From an uncultured Corynebacterium sp. (GTDB lineage: Bacteria > Actinomycetota > Actinomycetes > Mycobacteriales > Mycobacteriaceae): a DNA stretch of 6,175 bases. A program made the position numbers and the translations under genes. The DNA is taken from NCBI GenBank assembly GCA_945631445.1, contig CALZCR010000116.1, forward strand, positions 1 to 6,175, given 5' to 3'. Under the pieces are notes generated by a model. It saw only the letters and a program-made list of their open reading frames with translations, was not told where the DNA came from and did not search any database. This document shows, piece by piece, positions 1-6,152 of the stretch; within the stretch, counting starts at the first letter, position 1; the number at the start of each line of letters is the position of its first letter.

Positions 1-770
1 GAAGCACTCGAACTGGAGCTGCCTGCGCTGCCTGCACCGGCAACACTGCCGGACGTGCCGGAACTGTCGGAACTGCCGGAGCCATTGAAGCTGGAGCCGG
101 CGCCGGTGTCCTCGCACGGGGCAGGCACCTGCGGGGCTTCCTCCGGAACACATTCAGCCGTGTAGTCCTCGATGCACTCAATCAAGCCCTCGTAGCACTT
201 GGTCACCTGTTCATCCCGGTCTGCGCAAATCTGCTGGACCGAGCCGAACACGTTCTGTATCAGTGGCCCCGCAATTCCGACGATCATCGAGATCACCCTC
301 CCCGCCGGATGCAGACGAACGACCATGGTGAGCAAGTCGAGGATCGGTGCGGCCGCCCCGAAAATCGAGTCCATGCCCGTCTTCGCGTCAGTGACGATGG
401 AGTCGACCGCCCCGCCGCACGAGTTGGCCTGGTCATTGAGCCACTCTGCAGAACCCCGCTCTTTCTCGTAGTCCCGGTCGCTGTTGTCCAGCCGGTCCAG
501 GAATTTCCCCATGAGGAAGCTGCCGACTTCCCCGACCACGCCGCTAAAAAAGCTCGTCCCCACTCCCCTCCCGACGCCGGCGCGCCCGAAGCCGGTGGCG
601 GCGGAAGCCTGCGTGGCCAGCTGCCCCCCGTCCGCCCCATCGGTGGCCCCGATGGCGTGCACCAGCTGCTCCCCAGAGACCGGCGGCCCCGGATACAGGC
701 CCCGCGACGCGTGAGAAAACTCGTCGACGGACCGGATGAACCGCACCGCCGACGACAACGGAGCCGCCAT
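1..770 (-). CDS. EspA-like putative type VII secretion substrate, partial (C-terminus beyond left edge)
   Basis: An open minus-strand frame of 256 full codons starts at the ATG at 770-768 and runs off the left edge without a stop. The start is fixed by a one-base overlap with the upstream gene's TGA and by GGAGGG eight bases before it. From the N-terminus it shows a Gly/Ala-rich region (about 40-90), a charged stretch (92-105), a segment WLNDQANS (110-117), two adjoining hydrophobic helices (about 138-153 and 159-177), five cysteines at 182, 192, 199, 207 and 219 plus one at 118, and a Gly/Ser-rich tail from about 223. The order DQAN, then AK-x-G at 129-132, then hydrophobic helices resembles mycobacterial EspA as I remember it. 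That similarity is short and recalled, so the family call is an inference. No signal peptide is visible, as expected for a T7SS substrate. An LXG- or polymorphic-toxin-like protein is the main alternative; the missing C-terminus would decide. Confidence 0.72.
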   Translation of the reverse strand, partial: MAAPLSSAVRFIRSVDEFSHASRGLYPGPPVSGEQLVHAIGATDGADGGQLATQASAATGFGRAGVGRGVGTSFFSGVVGEVGSFLMGKFLDRLDNSDRDYEKERGSAEWLNDQANSCGGAVDSIVTDAKTGMDSIFGAAAPILDLLTMVVRLHPAGRVISMIVGIAGPLIQNVFGSVQQICADRDEQVTKCYEGLIECIEDYTAECVPEEAPQVPAPCEDTGAGSSFNGSGSSDSSGTSGSVAGAGSAGSSSSSA

Positions 771-1078
771 CACCTCCGCCCTCCGAGCTGTTCGCCAAAG
801 CCGTCGTCGGCGCCGCGCACGATTTGCACCTGGTCGAGCCCCGCCTGGGCCAGGTCGATGACGCCGTCGACATGACGACGCCCGGTGTCATGGGCCCGGC
901 TCAGCAGTTCCGCGATCCGTCGGCCATAAGACTCGAAGTCCCGGCCCGCGGCGGCAGGTGCGAAAGCCGGAACCTGGGCGAGGTGGGCGGCGAGCTGCTC
1001 TCGCCCCGCCTCCTGCGCTTGGCGCAGACGTTGGCGAACGCCTTCGTGGTCGATACTGATATTTCCGCTGTCGGACAT
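770..1078 (-). CDS. EspC-like (DUF2580-type) small helical T7SS-associated protein
   Basis: This 102-residue protein starts at the ATG at 1078-1076, with AGGGGG six bases upstream. It is predicted to be a helical hairpin: helix one about 11-36, a Pro/Ala-rich turn (PAFAPAAAG, 37-45), and helix two about 46-94. There is no Trp and no WXG motif. The second helix lines up with M. tuberculosis EspC as I remember it: LLSRAHDTG and DLAQAGL match the spacing of its AHNALG and DLAKSL segments, and GADDGF (89-94) falls where EspC has its C-terminal YxxxD export signal. The tyrosine position is a valine here (V87). Length (EspC about 103 residues) and the overlap with the next gene fit a small partner co-secreted with, or acting as chaperone for, the larger protein. 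The gene itself is well supported; the EspC family call is inferred without a profile search. Confidence 0.75.
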   Translation of the reverse strand: MSDSGNISIDHEGVRQRLRQAQEAGREQLAAHLAQVPAFAPAAAGRDFESYGRRIAELLSRAHDTGRRHVDGVIDLAQAGLDQVQIVRGADDGFGEQLGGRR

Positions 1079-1084
1079 CGCTTT

Positions 1085-1090
1085 CCCCCT
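1085..1090 (-). promoter_or_regulatory. Ribosome binding site of the EspC-like gene
   Basis: On the minus strand AGGGGG lies six bases before the ATG at 1078. It supports this start and shows that the cassette has its own strong translation signal. No convincing -35/-10 pair was found in the 111-bp gap after glmM, so the source of its transcript is unclear. Confidence 0.7.
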
Positions 1091-1150
1091 AGTCGGACGT
1101 CACGTGCTGGGACGGCCTCCGTGGCCGACCCGTCACCACCCTTTGACTGC

Positions 1151-1175
1151 CCGGGGCGGGAGAAAGGTTCCCCGG
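1151..1175 (-). terminator. Possible weak hairpin terminator after glmM
   Basis: A perfect 6-bp inverted repeat (CCGGGG at 1151-1156, CCCCGG at 1170-1175) with a 13-base loop lies 14 bases past the glmM stop. No T-run follows on the minus strand, so it is a weak candidate and could equally allow read-through into the EspC-like gene. Confidence 0.25.
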
Positions 1176-1189
1176 CGCGAGAAATCCTT

Positions 1190-2533
1190 TTACACGGCGG
1201 CGACGATCGCGGCGATCTTGCCGGCGACCCGGCGGGCTTCTTCCTCCGCGGTGGCCTCGACCATGACGCGGAAGAGTTCTTCCGTGCCCGAGGGGCGCAG
1301 CAGCACCCGGCCGGCGTCGCCTAAGTCTCGTTCCGCCTGCTCCTTGGCTTCCCGGACCTTGTCGGAGGTCAGGATCGCGGATTTGTCGGAGACCGGCACG
1401 TTGATCAGCACCTGCGGCAGGACGGACATCACCGAGGCCAGCTCCTTGAGCGATTTGCCGGTCAGCGCCATCTGGGACATGAGCTTCAAGCCGGTGAGGG
1501 TGCCGTCGCCGGTGGTGCCGTATTTCGGCACCACGATGTGGCCGGACTGCTCGCCGCCGAGGGCGTAGCCGGAGGCGTTGAGCTCTTCGAGGACGTAGCG
1601 GTCGCCGACCTGGGTGTGGATCATCTCGATGCCTTCCCGCTGCATGGCGAGGTTGAGGCCCAGGTTGCTCATCACCGTGGCCACCAGGGTGTTCAGCCGC
1701 AGGGTGCCGGCGTCGCGCATGGCTACGGCGAGGATCGCCATGATCTGGTCGCCGTCGACGACGTTGCCTTCCGCGTCCACGGCCAGGCACCGGTCGGCGT
1801 CGCCGTCGTGGGCCAGTCCCAGGTGCGCCTCGTGCTCGCGGACGGCCGCCTGGATCTTGTCCATGTGGGTGGAGCCGCAGCCGTCGTTGATGTTGTAGGC
1901 GTTCGGCTGGTCGTAGATCGCGATGACCTCGGCGCCGGCGGCGGCGTAGACCTTGGGCGCGATGCGGGAGGCGGCGCCGTTGGCGGTGTCGACGACGACC
2001 TTGATGCCCGACAGGTCCATGATGTTCGCGTTCGCGAGATGATTGACGTAGCGGTCCTGGGCGTCCGGGGCTTCTTCGATGACGCGGCCGACGCCCGTGC
2101 CGGTCGGGCCTTCCGGCTTGAGCTGTCCCATGGTGCGTTCAATTTCGTCTTCCAGGGAGTCGGGCAGTTTATGCCCGCCCGCGGAGAAGAACTTGATGCC
2201 GTTGTCGGGCATCGGGTTGTGCGAGGCGGAAATCATCACGCCCATGTCGGCGCCGTAGTCGTCGGTGAGAAACGCCACGCCCGGGGTCGGCACCACGCCG
2301 ACGCGCAACACGTCCACTCCCCGGGAGGCCATGCCGGCGGCCATCGCCGCGGCGAGCATTTCCCCGGAGACGCGCGGGTCGCGGCCGATGATCGCGGTGG
2401 GCCGACGGTCGTCGGACGCCCGCCCCTCGGTCAGGACCTGCGCGGCGGCGGCGCCGAGGCGCATCGCCAGCGGGGCGGTCAAAGTTTGGTTCGCGAGCCC
2501 GCGAACCCCGTCGGTGCCGAAGAGTCGAGTCAT
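1190..2533 (-). CDS. glmM: Phosphoglucosamine mutase GlmM
   Basis: This enzyme interconverts glucosamine-6-phosphate and glucosamine-1-phosphate in the cytoplasm, the step before GlmU on the way to UDP-GlcNAc and peptidoglycan. The protein has 447 residues, the usual GlmM length. It begins [12 protein letters not shown], the conserved GlmM N-terminus. The catalytic phosphoserine loop ISASHNP is at 101-107, with Ser104 as the phosphorylated residue. The metal-binding loop DGDADR is at 243-248 (Asp243, 245, 247). The sugar-binding GGEQSGH loop is at 326-332, and the phosphate-binding RPSGTEE loop at 413-419. All key residues are present. The frame is open upstream to 2608, but family alignment and the promoter position place the start at 2533. 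There is no good Shine-Dalgarno at the normal distance, consistent with leaderless initiation. It lies 64 bp downstream of a GH3 gene rather than directly after rpsI. Confidence 0.98.
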   Translation of the reverse strand: MTRLFGTDGVRGLANQTLTAPLAMRLGAAAAQVLTEGRASDDRRPTAIIGRDPRVSGEMLAAAMAAGMASRGVDVLRVGVVPTPGVAFLTDDYGADMGVMISASHNPMPDNGIKFFSAGGHKLPDSLEDEIERTMGQLKPEGPTGTGVGRVIEEAPDAQDRYVNHLANANIMDLSGIKVVVDTANGAASRIAPKVYAAAGAEVIAIYDQPNAYNINDGCGSTHMDKIQAAVREHEAHLGLAHDGDADRCLAVDAEGNVVDGDQIMAILAVAMRDAGTLRLNTLVATVMSNLGLNLAMQREGIEMIHTQVGDRYVLEELNASGYALGGEQSGHIVVPKYGTTGDGTLTGLKLMSQMALTGKSLKELASVMSVLPQVLINVPVSDKSAILTSDKVREAKEQAERDLGDAGRVLLRPSGTEELFRVMVEATAEEEARRVAGKIAAIVAAV

Positions 2534-2540
2534 ACCTGTA

Positions 2541-2546
2541 ATTATG
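2541..2546 (-). promoter_or_regulatory. Predicted extended -10 element of a leaderless glmM promoter
   Basis: On the minus strand CATAAT is preceded by TGTG, giving an extended -10 close to consensus. Seven bases (TACAGGT) separate it from the ATG of glmM, so transcription would start at or within a base or so of the start codon. Leaderless mRNAs are common in corynebacteria. No good -35 hexamer is visible. The assignment is inferred from sequence alone. Confidence 0.55.
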
Positions 2547-2549
2547 CAC

Positions 2550-2563
2550 AGGCGGACCCGCCT
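2550..2563. promoter_or_regulatory. 14-bp palindrome in the glmM promoter, candidate operator
   Basis: AGGCGG and CCGCCT form a perfect 6-bp inverted repeat with a 2-base centre. It lies just upstream of the predicted -10, where a bound protein would block RNA polymerase. No regulator is recognised. A chance GC-rich palindrome or part of a GH3 3'-end structure is also possible. Confidence 0.35.
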
Positions 2564-2566
2564 CAT

Positions 2567-2579
2567 GCCGCATCGCGGC
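2567..2579 (-). terminator. Short hairpin downstream of the GH3 gene
   Basis: GCCGC and GCGGC form a perfect 5-bp stem with a 3-base loop, 18 bases past the GH3 stop codon. No T-run follows. It may be a weak terminator or 3'-end stabiliser for the GH3 transcript, or, together with the neighbouring palindrome, part of a regulatory site for glmM. Confidence 0.25.
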
Positions 2580-2597
2580 CACTGGGTGTCGTCTCCG

Positions 2598-4739
2598 CTA
2601 CCCCTCAATCTCCCCCGACGCGGTCAGCGGAGTGTCCCCGGAGGACGTGCCGACGTGCAGGGTGTAGGTGCCGGGGCGCACCACGAAGGCTTGCTCGTTG
2701 GCGTCCCACACCCCCAACGGGTGCGACGAGGAGGCCAGGTCCACCGTGATCCGGGCTTCCACGGTCGCCCCGGTGGACACGTGGACCTTGTCGAAGCCGA
2801 TGAGCCGACGCGGCGGCTGCCCCTTGACGGGGATCTCGGCGTAGACCTGCACCACTTCCGCGCCGGGGTGCTCGCCGGTGTTGGTCACCTCCACGGTGAC
2901 TTCCAGTGTGCCGGAGGCGTCGACGCCGCCGGTCAAGTCGGTGGGCTCCACCCGCAAATCGGCGAGTTCGAAGGTGGTGTAGGACAGCCCGTAGCCGAAT
3001 TCGAACAACGGGGTGATGTTCTGCGACTGGTGCCAGCGGTAGCCCATCTCCAGGCCTTCGGAGTAGCGCATGACCGGGTAGCCGGCGCCTTCGTCGACGC
3101 CCGGGTAGCGGGAGGGGTTGTGCGCGTAACAGGTGTCGTCCTCGGAGGCCGGGTAGCTGATGGGCAGCTTCGCCGAGGGGTTGTGGTTGCCGAAGAGCAC
3201 GTCGGCGACGGCGTGCCCGTCCTCCTGTCCCTGGTTGAAGGCCTCCAGCAGGGTGTGGACCTTGTCCACCCACGGCATCAGCACGGGGTCGCCGTCTTTG
3301 AGCACGACCACGGTGCGGTCGTTGACGTCGGCGAGGCGGTCGATCAACTGGTTCTGATTCTTCGGCAGGTTCATGTCCGCTTGGTCGACGCTCTCGGTGG
3401 TGACCAGGCCGGCCATGATGACGACCGTGTCTGCGGCCGCGGCGGCGGCTTCCGCCTCGTCCAGGTTGCTCATGTCGTCGGCGACGGTGAACACCTCGAC
3501 CTCGTTGTCCGCGCCTTGTTCCGCCAGCACGTCGCGCATGCCCTCCGCCGGCGGGACCTCGTAGGTGGGAATGACCTGGGAAGATCCGCCGCCGCAGTTG
3601 CAGATGTGATTGGCGAAGTCGTCGATGCCCACGATGAGGATCCGGCCGGCGCGGGCGGGGTCCAGCGGCAGGAGGCGACGTTCGTTTTTGAGCAGCACGA
3701 TGACCTCGCGGGAGGCCTCCCGGGCGAAGATTCCCCCGGACCGCTCATCCAGGCCGGTGGCCGGGCGCTCTTCGTCGAACATTCCGAAGCGAAACATCTG
3801 CGTGTACCGGCGCACCAGCGCCCGGTCGATGGTCGCGGTCTCCAGGATGCGCTGGTCCAAGGCGTGCTGAATGTTGTCCATGTTCATCCAGTTGTGGTCC
3901 GGCATCTCGTGGTCGAGGCCGGCGTTCAGCGACTGCGCGGTGGAGCGCACCGCCCAGAAATCGGACTGCACGTAGCCCTCGAACCCCCACTGCTCGCGCA
4001 GCACGTGCGTGAGCAGCCAGTAGTTTTCGGAGGCGTAGGTGCCGCCCAGCCGTTGATAGGAGCTCATTAACGCGCCCGGCCGGGCGTCTTTGACGGTCAT
4101 TTCGAAGGGCAGCAGGTACAGCTCGCGCATGACGTTTTCGTCGACCTGGACGTCGTAGCGGAAGCGCTGGTGCTCCGAGTCGTTGAGCGCGAAGTGCTTC
4201 GGCTCGGCGATGACGTCTTGGGTCTGGATGCCCTTGGTCACCTCCACGCCCATCGCCCCGGTGAGGTACGGGTCTTCGGAGAAGTACTCGAAGTTCCTGC
4301 CGCCGGTGGCCACCCGGGTCAGGCCCATGCCGGGGGCCTCGAGCAGGTGCTGGCCCAGCGCCTTGGTTTCTATGCCCATTCTTTCGCCGTAGCGGTAGGC
4401 CAGGTCGACGTCGAAGGACGCGGCCAACCCCAAGGTGGAGGGTAGCGCGGTCGCCGGGGGCGACGGGGTGCCGTCGCCCATGCCGACGCCGACGGGGCCG
4501 TTGGTGATGTTCAGGCGCGGGATCCCGAGTTCCTCGACCGGGTCGGCGTGGCGCCAGACCTCCAGTTGGTTGAGGTCGGTGTCCGGGTCCGTCAGGTCCA
4601 TGTCATAAGGGTTGATGGTGCTCATCGCGCCCCCGAGTTGGTCGACTTTCTGCTCGAGGCTCATCGCTTCGACCACGAGCTCGGCGCGCTCGCGTGGTGT
4701 TTTGGTGGTGTCCATCCAGGGGCGGTCTGCGGTGGCCAT
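2598..4739 (-). CDS. Cytoplasmic family 3 glycoside hydrolase (beta-glucosidase-like), three domains
   Basis: A 713-residue retaining glycosidase of family GH3, probably releasing terminal beta-linked sugars from imported glycosides. The N-terminal barrel carries the [12 protein letters not shown] substrate-binding motif (181-192) and the nucleophile motif VQSDFWA, with Asp260. The second alpha/beta sandwich domain begins near ILIVGI (367-372), has a GGGSS loop (383-387), and offers Glu449 in TTESVDQ as the likely acid/base, upstream of the NLP...Q...LI segment. The C-terminal fibronectin-III-like domain starts at [13 protein letters not shown] (579-591). No signal peptide, PA14 domain or membrane segment is seen. 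The ATG at 4739 is chosen because GAAAGGG lies seven bases upstream; the frame stays open to 4979, but that extension is low-complexity and overlaps rpsI. The usual DGP motif reads NGP (80-82). The gene lies between rpsI and glmM, which are normally adjacent. Beta-xylosidase or another GH3 specificity cannot be excluded. Confidence 0.95.
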   Translation of the reverse strand: MATADRPWMDTTKTPRERAELVVEAMSLEQKVDQLGGAMSTINPYDMDLTDPDTDLNQLEVWRHADPVEELGIPRLNITNGPVGVGMGDGTPSPPATALPSTLGLAASFDVDLAYRYGERMGIETKALGQHLLEAPGMGLTRVATGGRNFEYFSEDPYLTGAMGVEVTKGIQTQDVIAEPKHFALNDSEHQRFRYDVQVDENVMRELYLLPFEMTVKDARPGALMSSYQRLGGTYASENYWLLTHVLREQWGFEGYVQSDFWAVRSTAQSLNAGLDHEMPDHNWMNMDNIQHALDQRILETATIDRALVRRYTQMFRFGMFDEERPATGLDERSGGIFAREASREVIVLLKNERRLLPLDPARAGRILIVGIDDFANHICNCGGGSSQVIPTYEVPPAEGMRDVLAEQGADNEVEVFTVADDMSNLDEAEAAAAAADTVVIMAGLVTTESVDQADMNLPKNQNQLIDRLADVNDRTVVVLKDGDPVLMPWVDKVHTLLEAFNQGQEDGHAVADVLFGNHNPSAKLPISYPASEDDTCYAHNPSRYPGVDEGAGYPVMRYSEGLEMGYRWHQSQNITPLFEFGYGLSYTTFELADLRVEPTDLTGGVDASGTLEVTVEVTNTGEHPGAEVVQVYAEIPVKGQPPRRLIGFDKVHVSTGATVEARITVDLASSSHPLGVWDANEQAFVVRPGTYTLHVGTSSGDTPLTASGEIEG

Positions 4740-4741
4740 GC

Positions 4742-4765
4742 TCAAACCCTTTCGTAGGTTTTCAT
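4742..4765 (-). CDS. Possible 7-codon upstream ORF (MKTYERV) before the GH3 gene
   Basis: An ATG at 4765-4763 preceded by GGGAGG at about nine bases opens a 7-residue frame, MKTYERV. It stops at TGA two bases before the GH3 ATG and contains the GH3 ribosome binding site. Such an arrangement could couple or tune translation of the hydrolase. It may also be chance, since very short ORFs are common. Confidence 0.3.
   Translation of the reverse strand: MKTYERV
4747..4753 (-). promoter_or_regulatory. Ribosome binding site that fixes the GH3 start
   Basis: GAAAGGG on the minus strand ends seven bases before the ATG at 4739. It favours this start over the longer open frame reaching back into rpsI, and over the later Met9. 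Confidence 0.7.
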
Positions 4766-4847
4766 TCGGGGGCGCCTCCCAGCCTAACGAGAAGTCCCAC
4801 TCATCGACGGCGGATGCGCCCGCCTCTCCCCCACCCCGGAAACGGCG

Positions 4848-4882
4848 GACGCCGCCTCCCCCGAGGTGGGAGAGGCGGCGTC
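4848..4882 (-). terminator. Hairpin terminator of the rplM-rpsI operon
   Basis: Two 15-base arms (4848-4862 and 4868-4882) pair around a 5-base loop, 20 bases past the rpsI stop. The only non-Watson-Crick pair is a G-U wobble in minus-strand RNA; it would be an A-C mismatch in plus-strand RNA, so the structure favours the minus transcript. The following run is only CGCCGTTTCC, a poor T-tract, as is common for GC-rich actinobacteria. A second segment at 4820-4830 can also pair with 4868-4878. Confidence 0.75.
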
Positions 4883-4902
4883 GGGCAACGGAAATCCGAG
4901 GA

Positions 4903-5472
4903 TTAACGCTTGGAGTACTGCGGCGCACGACGTGCACCGTGCAGGCCTGCCTTCTTACGCTCGACGGCGCGGGCGTCACGGGTCAGGTAACCGGCCGTCT
5001 TCAGGGCCGGGCGGTCTGCCGGGTTGTAGACGTTCAGCGCGCGGGCGATGGCCAGGCGCAGAGCGCCGGACTGGCCGGTCGGGCCGCCGCCGCTGATGTT
5101 GGCGTCGATGTCGAACTGGCCTTCGCGCTCAAGCAGGGCGAGCGGGAGCTTGATGTCCTGCTGGTGCAGCTTGTTCGGGAAGTAGTCCTCCAGCTCACGG
5201 CCGTTGACCGTGATCGCGCCGGAACCGGCCTTGAGCACGATGCGGGCGATGGCGCGCTTACGGCGGCCGACGGTCTGGATCGGGCCCTCGTGGATGACCG
5301 GGGCGACGTCTTCGACGTCGTCGTCGGACTCGGTGTTCAGCGCGTCGCCGATGGTGTAACCGAAGTCTTCGGTGGCGGCGGCAGCGGCGGCGATGTCCTC
5401 AGCGGAAGCGACGTTGTCCTCGGCCTCGGCGGAGGTGTTTTCGAGGTTCTCGTTGTTGTTCGGCTCGGTCAT
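4903..5472 (-). CDS. rpsI: 30S ribosomal protein S9
   Basis: A structural protein of the small ribosomal subunit; its C-terminal tail reaches towards the P-site tRNA. The protein has 189 residues. The S9 core starts at about residue 65 with [13 protein letters not shown] and includes [10 protein letters not shown] (91-100), [13 protein letters not shown] (127-139), and the basic tail ending RRAPQYSKR. The first 60 or so residues are an acidic, Asn/Ala/Glu-rich extension, which the roughly 130-residue E. coli protein lacks but which is usual in corynebacteria. The start ATG at 5472 overlaps the rplM stop by one base (TAATG), with AGGTGG seven bases upstream inside rplM, so translation is probably coupled. 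A hairpin terminator follows the stop. Confidence 0.99.
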   Translation of the reverse strand: MTEPNNNENLENTSAEAEDNVASAEDIAAAAAATEDFGYTIGDALNTESDDDVEDVAPVIHEGPIQTVGRRKRAIARIVLKAGSGAITVNGRELEDYFPNKLHQQDIKLPLALLEREGQFDIDANISGGGPTGQSGALRLAIARALNVYNPADRPALKTAGYLTRDARAVERKKAGLHGARRAPQYSKR

Positions 5473-5915
5473 TACTGTGCCACCTGCTTGAACTCGTAGG
5501 GCTCGGGCTGCTGGCCGGCGTACGGGTGCTCGGAACCAGCGAAGACGTGCAGCTTCTTGACGGAAGTGCGGGTCAGCTTGTTGTGCGGCATCATGCCGGT
5601 GATAGCTTCCTCGACGACGCGCTCCGGGCGGGCGTCCAGGGCCTGACCCAGGGTCATGGTCGTCAGACCGCCCGGGTAACCGGAGTGGCGGTAACGCATT
5701 TCGCGCTCACGCTTGTTCGAGGAAATGTGGATCTTGTCGGCGTTGATCACGATGACGTGATCGCCGGTGTCCACGTTCGGGGTGAACTGCGGCTTGTGCT
5801 TGCCACGCAGCAGATCTGCCGCGGTGGAAGCGAGCTTGCCCAGCACCACGTCAGTGGCGTCGATGACGTACCACTTACGGGTGATGTCACCGCTCTTCGG
5901 GTGGTAAGTAGACAT
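5472..5915 (-). CDS. rplM: 50S ribosomal protein L13
   Basis: An early-assembly protein of the large subunit that binds 23S rRNA. The protein has 147 residues, the normal L13 length. It shows the typical N-terminal [18 protein letters not shown] (13-30), RHSGYPGGL in the middle, the [14 protein letters not shown] segment and the conserved C-terminal [23 protein letters not shown]. The ATG at 5915 has AAGGAG six bases upstream. Another ATG four bases further upstream is out of frame and only two bases from the Shine-Dalgarno, so it is not used for L13. It is the first gene of the rplM-rpsI operon and is preceded by a long structured leader. In E. coli this operon is repressed by L13 acting on its own mRNA; whether this leader does the same is unknown. 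Confidence 0.99.
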   Translation of the reverse strand: MSTYHPKSGDITRKWYVIDATDVVLGKLASTAADLLRGKHKPQFTPNVDTGDHVIVINADKIHISSNKREREMRYRHSGYPGGLTTMTLGQALDARPERVVEEAITGMMPHNKLTRTSVKKLHVFAGSEHPYAGQQPEPYEFKQVAQ

Positions 5916-5921
5916 GCATGA

Positions 5922-5927
5922 CTCCTT
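5922..5927 (-). promoter_or_regulatory. Ribosome binding site of rplM
   Basis: AAGGAG on the minus strand, six bases from the ATG at 5915, is near-perfect. It discriminates between this ATG and the out-of-frame ATG at 5919, whose spacing of two bases is too short. Confidence 0.85.
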
Positions 5928-5970
5928 GAAGTCTGTCTGGAGGCTGCCGGCCAGAAAAATTCGTGTGTGC

Positions 5971-5998
5971 GTCTCCCGCCCCGGCGGCCGGTGGAGAC
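5971..5998 (-). promoter_or_regulatory. rplM leader hairpin 2 (proximal)
   Basis: GTCTCC and GGAGAC form a 6-bp outer stem, with a second CCGG/CCGG 4-bp stem and 3-base loop inside it. On the minus strand a TTTTT run follows, but about 11 bases away, too far for a standard intrinsic terminator. It is probably a leader RNA structure about 55 bases ahead of the L13 start codon. Confidence 0.45.
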
Positions 5999-6005
5999 CC
6001 GGGGG

Positions 6006-6025
6006 AAAACGTGCCCGCGAAGGGC
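6006..6025 (-). promoter_or_regulatory. Small hairpin followed by TTTT in the rplM leader, possible attenuator
   Basis: GCCC and GGGC (6022-6025 and 6013-6016) form a 4-bp stem with a 5-base loop, followed three bases later by TTTT on the minus strand. The stem is short, so this is only a weak candidate for an attenuator or RNA polymerase pause site. Confidence 0.2.
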
Positions 6026-6051
6026 GTGCACACAGGTGGGCAATCCTACGG

Positions 6052-6094
6052 GATGGCGGGGGCAGAACAAAACCAACAAAACACCCCCACCGTC
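6052..6094 (-). promoter_or_regulatory. rplM leader hairpin 1 (distal) with a U/G-rich 21-base loop
   Basis: GGTGGGGG pairs with CCCCCGCC (6091-6084 with 6062-6055), eight pairs including one G-U that forms only in minus-strand RNA. After one mismatch two more pairs (GA/TC) extend the stem. The 21-base loop (6063-6083) is U/G-rich and contains TTTTGTT twice. This could be a protein-binding or regulatory element of the ribosomal protein leader. Confidence 0.45.
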
Positions 6095-6117
6095 AAACTG
6101 AATAGTGTTGCAAAGCT

Positions 6118-6146
6118 TTGACAAGTGATAGCAGTGAGTATACCTT
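6118..6146 (+). promoter_or_regulatory. Promoter of the divergent right-edge gene
   Basis: A consensus -35 TTGACA (6118-6123) is followed by a 17-bp spacer and TACCTT (6141-6146), which fits the loose actinobacterial TANNNT -10. Transcription would start about seven bases later, at the ATG at 6153, giving a leaderless mRNA. A 10-bp palindrome CAAAGCTTTG (6111-6120) overlaps the -35. Confidence 0.55.
6137..6142 (-). promoter_or_regulatory. Candidate -10 element of the rplM promoter
   Basis: TATACT on the minus strand differs from TATAAT by one base and would start transcription near 6130, giving a leader of about 210 nt. No clear -35 is seen at 17-18 bp. It overlaps the -10 of the plus-strand promoter. 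TATTCA at 6104-6099 is a weaker alternative with a shorter leader. Confidence 0.4.
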
Positions 6147-6152
6147 GAAATC

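Noticed and set aside
309..875. 188-codon plus-strand frame at the left end
   Set aside because: It is antisense to the continuous minus-strand frame 1-770, which has a well-placed start overlapping the upstream gene and sensible protein composition.
1113..1127. CGGCC-N5-GGCCG inverted repeat in the glmM to EspC-like gap
   Set aside because: A 5-bp GC-only repeat is expected by chance in DNA of this composition. It has no T-run and no promoter element next to it.
1190..2608. Longer GlmM protein starting at 2608
   Set aside because: The extra 25 residues overlap the GH3 stop region and the predicted promoter. GlmM proteins normally begin just before the FGTDGxRG motif.
1538..2749. 403-codon open frame on the plus strand
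   Set aside because: It is antisense to glmM, has no recognisable motif and has a biased composition. The minus-strand GlmM explains the open frame.
2265..4070. 601-codon open frame on the plus strand
   Set aside because: It runs antisense to glmM and the GH3 gene, both of which have clear family motifs. Its translation is repetitive in Val, Gly, Asp and His, typical of a shadow frame in GC-rich DNA.
2598..4979. Longer GH3 protein starting at 4979
   Set aside because: The added 80 residues are Arg/Gly-rich, overlap the rpsI coding region and cross its terminator. The ATG at 4739 has a good ribosome binding site.
5887..5919. Out-of-frame ATG four bases upstream of the rplM start, giving a 10-residue ORF
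   Set aside because: It is only two bases from the Shine-Dalgarno, too close for efficient initiation, and the in-frame L13 start has ideal spacing.
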